Source: Congeria kusceri (Eukaryota; Mollusca; Bivalvia; Myida; Dreissenidae). Taken from it: a stretch of 64,000 bases of DNA. The DNA lies in the NCBI GenBank assembly GCA_027627225.1, contig CM051028.1:29226329-29290328 (forward strand). The letters are read 5' to 3'. A program made the translations under genes and the position numbers. Shown here in pieces: positions 38,501 through 47,500 of the stretch (positions within the stretch are counted from its first letter, which is position 1; the number at the start of each line of letters is the position of its first letter). The notes under the pieces were generated by a model. That model ran no database searches, was not told the DNA's origin, and saw only the letters and a program-made list of their open reading frames with translations.

Positions 38501-41500
38501 ACGCACTCACGCACATACACCTAGCCGCCATTGTGACAATTAAGTGGAGCTTACCGCAAGCAGGCTCGACAATAAAACCAACATGATACAAGATAATATG
38601 GTTGAAGAGCATTAAGACCAAGTTTGTGGAAATTCCCATAAAACAACACAATTCAATGAGTGGACAAGTGCAGCATAATGAACCCTCAAACAGCCACCAT
38701 AATCAGCTATATTCCCAATAAAACAATACGAATTGTACACCAGATTAACCACCAACACTAGTCTTAGCAGTATGGTGACAGCAATAAATACAGTTCATAG
38801 ATGTTCTGCAATGATCAGACCATACCTATGCTTAATTGAGCCATTTATTGATCACGTCCCAACTGGATGTACATTTTTGTCCGATTAGTAAGAATTAACA
38901 TTTGCTACAAGGTCTTCCATAAAGAGACGGCTAAAACTCAGACATGCAGACAGCTGTTAAAATGTGAACTGGGTAAATTATGACCAAGAGGGCCACTATG
39001 GCCCTAGGTCGCTCACCTGATATCTATGTATGAAGTTTCATTAAAATATCTCAATAGGTTTTCAAGTTATTGAGCGAAAACTGTTTTTCCTATTTTTAGT
39101 AACAGTTACCTTGACCCCACCCACCACATACGTAAAGCAAGGTCTTGATATAAGGTATCTACGTATGAAGTTTCATTAAAATATCTCAATGCGTTCATAA
39201 GTTATTGAGCTTAAACCGTTTTTCTACTTTTAATAACAGTGACCTTGACCCCACCCACCCCATAAGAAAACCCAAGTGAGGTCTCGATATAAGATATGTG
39301 TAATAAGTCTCATTAAAATATCGTAATGCTTTCCTTATCAAGTTAGTGAGCGGACACTGCTTTTCTATTTTCAGTAAAGTGACCTTGACCCCACCCACCC
39401 CATATGCAATCCCAAGCAATGTGTTGATATAAGGTACTTATGTATTAAGTTTCATTAAAATAGCTCAATGCATTCTCAAAATATTTAGCGGAAACCATTT
39501 TTCTATATTTAATAACGGTGACCTTGACCTTGACCCCACCCACCCCATATGCAATCCAAATCGAGGTCTCAAAATAATGTATTTATGTATTAAGTTTCAT
39601 TAAAATATCTCAATGCGTTCTCAAGATATTGAGCGGAAACCGTTTTTCTATTTTTATTAACAGTGACCTTGGCCCCTCCCATCTCATATGCAATCCCATG
39701 CGAGGTGTCAATATAAAGTATCTATGTATTAAGCTTCATTAAAATATCTCAATACGTTCTACAGTTATTGAGCGAAAACCGTTTTTCTATTTTTAGTAAC
39801 AGTGACCTTGACCCCACCCATCCCATATGCAATCCCAATCGCGGTCTCGATATAATGTTTTAACCAAATATGAAACCTCTGGGCCTTGTGGTTTCATAGA
39901 AGAATTTTAAAATCATTTTGCCATTTACGTCTATATAAACCATGTGAGCCCCGGGGTGTGCCCTGCTTTGACCCCAGGGGCATCACTTGAACAATCGTTG
40001 TAGAGGACCACTATACAATGTTACATACCAAATATGAAACCTCTGGGCCTTGAGGTTTCAGAGAAGATTTTAAAAGTCATTTTGCTATTCAAGTCTATAA
40101 CAACCATGTGACCCCCGGGATGTGGCCAGTTTTTACCCCAGGGGCATCATTTGAAAAATCTGTGTCGAGGACCACATTACAATGTCACATACCAAATATG
40201 AAACCTCTAGGCCTTGCGGTTTCAGAGAAGAAGATTTTTAAAGTCATTTTGCTATTTAAGTCAATATAAACCATGTGGGTGTGGCCAGTTTTGACCCCAG
40301 GGGCATCATTTGAACAATCTTTGTAAAGGACCACTTTACAATGTTACATACCAAATATGAAACCTCTGGGCCTTGCGGTTTCAGTGGAGAAGATTTTGAA
40401 AGTCATTTTGCTATTAAAGTCTATATAAACCATGTGACCCCCGGGGTGTGGCCAGTTTAGACCCCAGGGGCATCATTTGAACAATCTTTGTAAAGGACCA
40501 CTTTACAATGTTACATACCAAATATGAAACCTCTGGGCCTTGCAGTTTCAGAGAAGATTTTTAAAGCTTCTGCAATTCAAGTCTATATAAACCACGTGAC
40601 CCCGGGGTGTGGCCAGTTTTGACCCCAGGGGCATCATTTGAACAATCTTTGTAGAGGACCACTATACAATGTTACATACCAAATATGAAACCTCTGGGCC
40701 TTGCGGTTTCAAAGAAGAAGATTTTTAAAGTCATTTTGCTATACAAGTCTATATAAACCATGTGACCCCCGGGGCGTGGCCAGTTTTGACATCAGGGGCA
40801 TAATTTGAACAATCTTTGTAGAAGACCACTAGAGGATGTCAGATATCAAATATGACAGCTCCAAGCCTTGTGGTTTCAGAGATTTTTAAAGTTTTCAGTT
40901 TTTAAACCTATTTTTAACCCTGGTGACCTACATATGCAGCAGACCGATATGATTTGAACAACTTTGAAATAGGGTCACCCAAGGATCATTCCTGTGAAGT
41001 TTCGTGAAAATCTGCCAAGCACTTTAGGAGGAGATGTCGATTATATGAAATGTTGACGCACGACGGACAAAAGGCGATCACAAAGGCTCACCATGAGCAC
41101 GTTGTGCTCAGGTGAGCTAAAAATATTGGCATTTGACTTAAACAACAAGATCCCACATATAACACTTGAATAGACTTCTATGGGATATAACAATACACAA
41201 AAAAATCATGTTAGCACAACACAGAATTAAAATGTGAACAACAAAATGGCACCGAAATGATTGAAATGAGTTATTCTGAATGTCAATGTCTGCTTCAAAG
41301 GACAGCACAAGCTATTTCACAATGTGATAAGCAGCAAAACCCTCAAAAGCATATCTTCCTAGCATAGTTGTTTACCCATACAGTGATTACCCACTGGCAG
41401 ATAGACATACAACCACTTTCAATGTCGTTTACATTAAGGATAAGCCACTTATTAAACCTCGTAGTTCTTTTACATTGTGTTACACTAAGATGGATTGCAA

Positions 41501-44500
41501 TATGCATTTCAAGACTATGATAAGTTTCCAATCTGACAACATCAACTGTGGACAACAGATAACAACAAATTACAAACATTTGTGTACAATTATTCACCAA
41601 AAAAACCAACAAGAACACATGCAATTAAGATCAACTTGGAAAAATATGTCACATTTAATAGGAAATGTTCTGAGGTACTGGTTTCCAAGGGATGCAATTG
41701 TGAACATGTTACTTCCGGAGTAGCAGGTCAACAATTACAATTAACAACCAAGTTACAAATTGCAACGAGACACAATGATTAGAGATGACAAAACACTAAA
41801 TTCTCACCTCGGGGGTCAACACTCTTCATCCAGCAACCTGAAAAAATACATAAAAGCATTAGACAGAGATACATGGAGAGGGTTCCATCTTAAACTTTGC
41901 GTTTTAGGCACTCCTTATGCGCCACAAGTCTAAATAGCATATAACATAATATTTAAGACGAAACTGATGAATTATACATTGTTTTGTCTGACACCCAGAT
42001 TTTTTTTTAGACTGAAGATGATCTATTTCAGCCATAGAAATTGTACAAAACATAACAAAACCATACAAGCAAAATGTCTTTAATTCAAATGTTTTAAGAC
42101 ATAAAACTTATATTTACACAAGGATAGCTTACACTTATCTGAGCATACAAAATATAGCTGTCTAGAAAATCTGCAAACAGTGCACAATAATCGATCTGCG
42201 TAACAGTGCGGAAAATTAGACACGAAACTTGGAAACAGCAGGAACACAAAACATTAGCAGGTGACATGCAAAACAAATAAATGACAGAATATGACAGGAT
42301 GAAGATTGATGAACCAGCTTTGGGGCATCAGCATGAATGACACTTCTCAGTCTTGAGAGTAGCAAAGCTGTTGAGTGAATGTCCGGGTACAAACATACAA
42401 GATACATTCTCAATCAGTTCTGTAGATCAACAGACGTGAAGCCTGAAGTACTGTACTTACTGGTATTAATTGTTAACAATGACGATGTTTGAGGTGATAA
42501 CATGTACATGCACTTAAGATTCTAACTGGAAATGCCCAATATAGAATACTAACGGATGTCAAAACCAACCAACCATTGTTTGTTCAAATTTCAGTATTAT
42601 ATTTGAATGTTGAAAATAAAGCAAAAACATTCCAAAACTCATAAATTCTGTAGTTGAAATAAATCATGAGCACCTAGTGTAGTTGAAGTACCATCCTTGT
42701 ACAAATCCTTGCTAATCTGCATTGCATATGTGCGATCTGTATACAATGTATTTACTTAACGTATACATTGTATACTGTGGTTCTACTTGCTCGATGGGTT
42801 GGTTAATGTAGAACTGGCACAATAATTGTTACAATATTACCTTGCATTTTCATAGACAGAGCACAGCTGCTGGCAATATGGATAGGTTGTGTTATTACAT
42901 AGAGAATAGAGAATGCAGTAGTTATCAGCTGTAAGAAAGCACAGCGGATACCAGTAATCTAATCATGCATTTTGAATGTACAGTCATGACTGTAGACAAG
43001 TTAATAATTCATAGCTCTTATTTCTACTTAAATGTTTGCTGCTGCATTCTTAAATGATATTAAATATTTATTTTTAACAGAGCTCACTAATAATTACAGG
43101 CCATGTACCTTTCACAGTCAATTGTCAGACAAATTTGCAGGGAAAAGAGGGTGTCAGTCTAGATATATGGCAGACAAATGAATATGCAAGGCCAAATGTG
43201 GAATAACAGTGCAGAAAGTGTTCCGTTAGGCGATACCTACTTAGGTATTTCATACCGGGCATACCCATTACTCCTCCAGTGTATGTGTAATTAGGGCGTT
43301 CAACTGAAATTTGTGGACTTAGGATTAAGTTTTCCTGTAAATGTTAAACACTATGCCATTATACAAAAACACTATTAAAGAATTGTAATAGTCCATACAT
43401 TCTAACAAATCTTATAGTACACCCCACATGGCAGTAACTAACATTATCCTTCACAACAAACAGCCATACACAGGGGTGGCAAAATCAATTTTCTGTATTG
43501 TAAAGCTTGTCCCCAGTGAACTTTTGCCAGAATTGACCAAATAATTACTGTAATCTCACAAGTGGCAAAAAGTAGTTGTCAAAAACAGACCAGCAATATA
43601 AGATACGAGCTTTTGCCACCCTTGGTTCATTTTAAGCTGTGTTGTTAGCAGATCTTTGTATAACATAAGCACAGAAATATAATACAATGCTAAACATAAA
43701 GCAGACTTCATCATTCTCAGCACCATAAAGCCCTGTACATGAAGCAAGCATAAATCTCAAGCTTTCTAAATCTGTTCAGAACAAGTCACTTCATATCTCA
43801 TTAAGTATGTTTATAGGTTGTGCCCCAAGCAATACAGTTTATTTACACTAGTATACTGCCCAGAACATGTTATAATAATGTTCATGTAGTCCTTTGAATT
43901 CCATTGTTTCTAACTTTCTATGCTTGTCAGTGATTTTTAAATGTTCTATTTTGTATTTAAATCATGCAGTATGTATACCAATGTCAGTGACCGGAAACCC
44001 ATGCAAAACACGATATTTGCGCATAAAATTGAGAAAAATCGCAAAGAAATGTTCACCAATGCGATTTTACTTCGCACCAACATGTTTTAGTATGAATCTA
44101 AAAATGCTGCCGTACAATACACAATGCTTGGTCTTGTTTGCAGCTGTGTCACAATGCGGGGAGATTTTATTCATAAAATTAAGTTGGCCGTCTAAAAAAT
44201 CAAAATCAACCGACGCCCATGACACCTTAAACGGGAGGCGCAAGCTTCTGGGTGATGTACTTTTCTCGATTGAAACAGTTAGATGTTAACAAAATTGCTG
44301 TAAATCCCATAAAAATCAGAGGCAATCCCATAGATTTTTGTGGAGATGAGAAATTATCTCATATGGAAAATTCCTTTCCCTGTCACTGCAATGTGGGCAA
44401 ATTTACATAAATATTCACATTAATTGTACATGGGCATTCAAAATAACATTCATTTTGTTTTTATAACTGCATTACTGTGGGTTATTGCAATTAAAAGCTA

Positions 44501-47500
44501 GACTACTACAAACTAAGGTTTAAAAGACTATTATTTAAACCTGACTTATTTCAAAAGTGAAGCTAATGCTATTATGTTCCAAATTAATGCTCTTAATATA
44601 ACAGACGCTACAAATATGTACATGTACAGTATGCACCAATAAGATTCATAATACACTGTACACTATACTGGCAATGTGCTTCATGGACAAATACATTCAT
44701 GCATACACCTGTTTGTACTGTGCTGGTCTTCCCAGATACACATGATTGTGTCATGGTCAAACTACACTTCAAGTTCACACTGACTGGTTGTGATAAACAA
44801 ACAGCACTACAGTGTGTCATGTGACAGAGTTCAAGATCAGATTATGTACATGAAGTTCTGAATCATGAGTAGCCTTAGGCTTGCTATACAAAAAGGCAAA
44901 CTATACAGACATTTATGTATATATATTCACTAGAAGAATGACTTCATTGTTGATTTTGTTTTATCAACATAAATAATGTTGGGTTGGGGCAGTTTTACTA
45001 TTAGATTTCAATTAAATAGCCTATATATTAAGTTGTGCTTTTGATACAATATTTGAGTAACTATTTTGAGTAACTATTAGCAGGGAATAGATTTAAGAGC
45101 ACATTTTACCTCAGTTCAGCATTTAAAAGATCTCACTTGCGATTATCTAATTGACAGACCTTGTACAATGTTCTGCAACACAGATGAAATAGCTCACATT
45201 CCTTTAATGTATTATTTCCTTTAAAATGTCCAGGTTTCCATTTGTGTTCACTTGATATGAAGTGGTGTTGTAACTTATTAGTAACATTAATATTAGCCTA
45301 CATTAAATTGTACGATAATTTAATGTACCGTAAATTCCCGCGTATAGGACGCCCCCGCGTATAAGACGAAAGTAAAAATTGAGGTCGTAGTTTGTGGAAA
45401 CAAAATATGCGATTAAAAAGCTTCTAAATGCTTCGTAACACATCAACATCTTAAATTTTGCGTCCATTGTTTATCAACACCGAAAATATTTTTGTCGTGA
45501 AAATCGTGGATACATTACACTAAATGTATTTTCGAGAGGTGTTGAGAAGTCTCAGTGTCAACACCTTTAATTACACAATAAGTGCTAATTGTTTGTTTGA
45601 CAAACACAGAGAGTTCTGCAAGTATCATCAATGACACCGTGGTTATTGTTTGCAGAGTAAAACAAAAGGTGTGAAGTAGTCAAGTGGTGTGTTTACACTA
45701 CGGTTCGTTTGACCCTGCAGGGATCTCACTAGGATTTTAAAATAGGAGTCCTGGGACTCCTTCCCCCTAAAAAGTAGGAGTCCCAAATAGAAAAGAAATA
45801 AAATTTAAGTATGTGACGCACGAAAGTGGACAAAATTTTTACAATTTATACATTTATACAATATATGACAGTTATAAATAAAATAATAATCATGATAATC
45901 ATAATAATTATTATTATATATATTATTATTCTTCTTTATATTATTATTATTCTTTATATTATTATTATTATATATATTATTACTATTCTTTATATTATTA
46001 TTATTCTTTATATTATTATTATTATATATATTATTATTATTCTTTATATTATTATTATTCTTTATATTATTTTTATTGGGTTATGTAATTATAATGATAA
46101 TATATAAGACTTAATCATGTCTTATAAAACAATATTTTTATACCAATATTTAATTTTAAAACAGGTAAATTCTGGACAATTAGCAATTGATGGTCTAAAC
46201 TGGTTGACTGCTTTGTAATGTGGAGGCCTAGTAAAATTATGATGCTGGGATTACAGTAAAGCATAAGTTACTGTCAAGTAGAGTAATTGTGAAACAGGTT
46301 AACAACACAAAAATGTAAAAAGGATATTAAACACCAAAGTGTGTGTTTGCATGTGTTTTACAAATGTTTGTGACCTGTAAAATCGGCGACGAAAATGTTT
46401 GCGAGGTCGCGAAAATATGTGACGCTGCAAAATTTTGTACTTAAATTATCGCCAATATTGTTAATTTATGTCTTGTCATAGGTGTTATATACTAGAAAGT
46501 TCCTTAATGTATGATTATTGATCGATGCTTTTATATTCCTGCCAAAATTCAGCCCTAGATTTTCGTATAAAATTTCTGTCAAAACAAAAACTATCACCAT
46601 ATTACTGAGATTTACAGTTGTTGTTACCGGTATTCATGAAATTGGATTGGCAATATAAATTAATAAATCAGCTTAAGCTGTTTTTCACTAATTTTAACAA
46701 TGCTGTTTGTTTTAAGTTGTCAAATATGTTCAAATATGTTCAAAACTGTTCTTAATTGAGGACGCCTTTTGTCACATTTCTGCGATTTCGCACATTCTAA
46801 TTGACTTGTGCACTAAAGCGCAGCAATGAGTGACAAATGTAATTTACCAATGAAAATTAACAGTAACTGTCTGGAATGGTGTGGGCGGAGCTAAGGGACT
46901 GCTGTGGGCTTTGACAGCTGCAGTGTGTACTGGGGCAGATATTGATTTTATCGCGACTACTGCCGAGTTTACTGCAGGCACTCATGTATGTGTTAAGAAA
47001 CAGGGTATACGCAGTAAGCCAAAAAGCATGCGTCCCAAGGACTCTTGGCATGGGTTTGACATGCGTCCTTTTGAAAAAATATGCGTCCAAAAACGCTTGA
47101 TTTTGCGTTTCTGAGATCCCTGCCCTGGCTCTTATTTCTTATGCATTCTGTATTATTGCATTTTAATTGCGTAAAAATCAATAAATAAAATATAAAACAA
47201 ACAAAATTAGAACTATATATTATATTTTTAATCAATCCCAATATAAAACATCACGAAACGTATCGGGTACGAATATTTGCTTATCCATGTATAAGCGTCT
47301 TAGTGACGTCGATCGAGCATCTATTGAAAATGGTGGCCAAAATACTATGGATGATATTTGTAATAGAAACGCTAGGAGGTTTTGCTTATATCCACGTATA
47401 AGACGCACCGAAAAAATGATACAATTTTCGGATGAAAAAAGTGCGGCTTATATGCGAGAATTTACGGTAGGTACAGTCTTCGTAATAATCAACTTGCCCT

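Larger units (their letters stand above)
45328..47467 (+). mobile_element. TA-flanked pogo/mariner-like element, 2140 bp
   Basis: The ends CCGTAAATTCCCGCGTATA and, inverted, CCGTAAATTCTCGCATATA continue with GG(A/C)CGC-like bases, giving about 25 bp. Each end is flanked by TA (45326-45327, 47468-47469), the usual target of Tc1/mariner/pogo elements. No transposase ORF is left. The middle is occupied by a second element and a microsatellite. Confidence 0.65.

Noticed and set aside
43894..44289. 131-codon plus-strand ORF in reticulon intron 1
   Set aside because: No motif, no splice or start context, and opposite to the host gene; likely chance.
45826..46107. Poly-Ile membrane-like ORF
   Set aside because: It is the TAT/ATT microsatellite at 45885-46080.
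46881..47241. 77- and 82-codon ORFs at 46857-47241
   Set aside because: They lie in and across the end of a nested transposable element on both strands, with no family motif.
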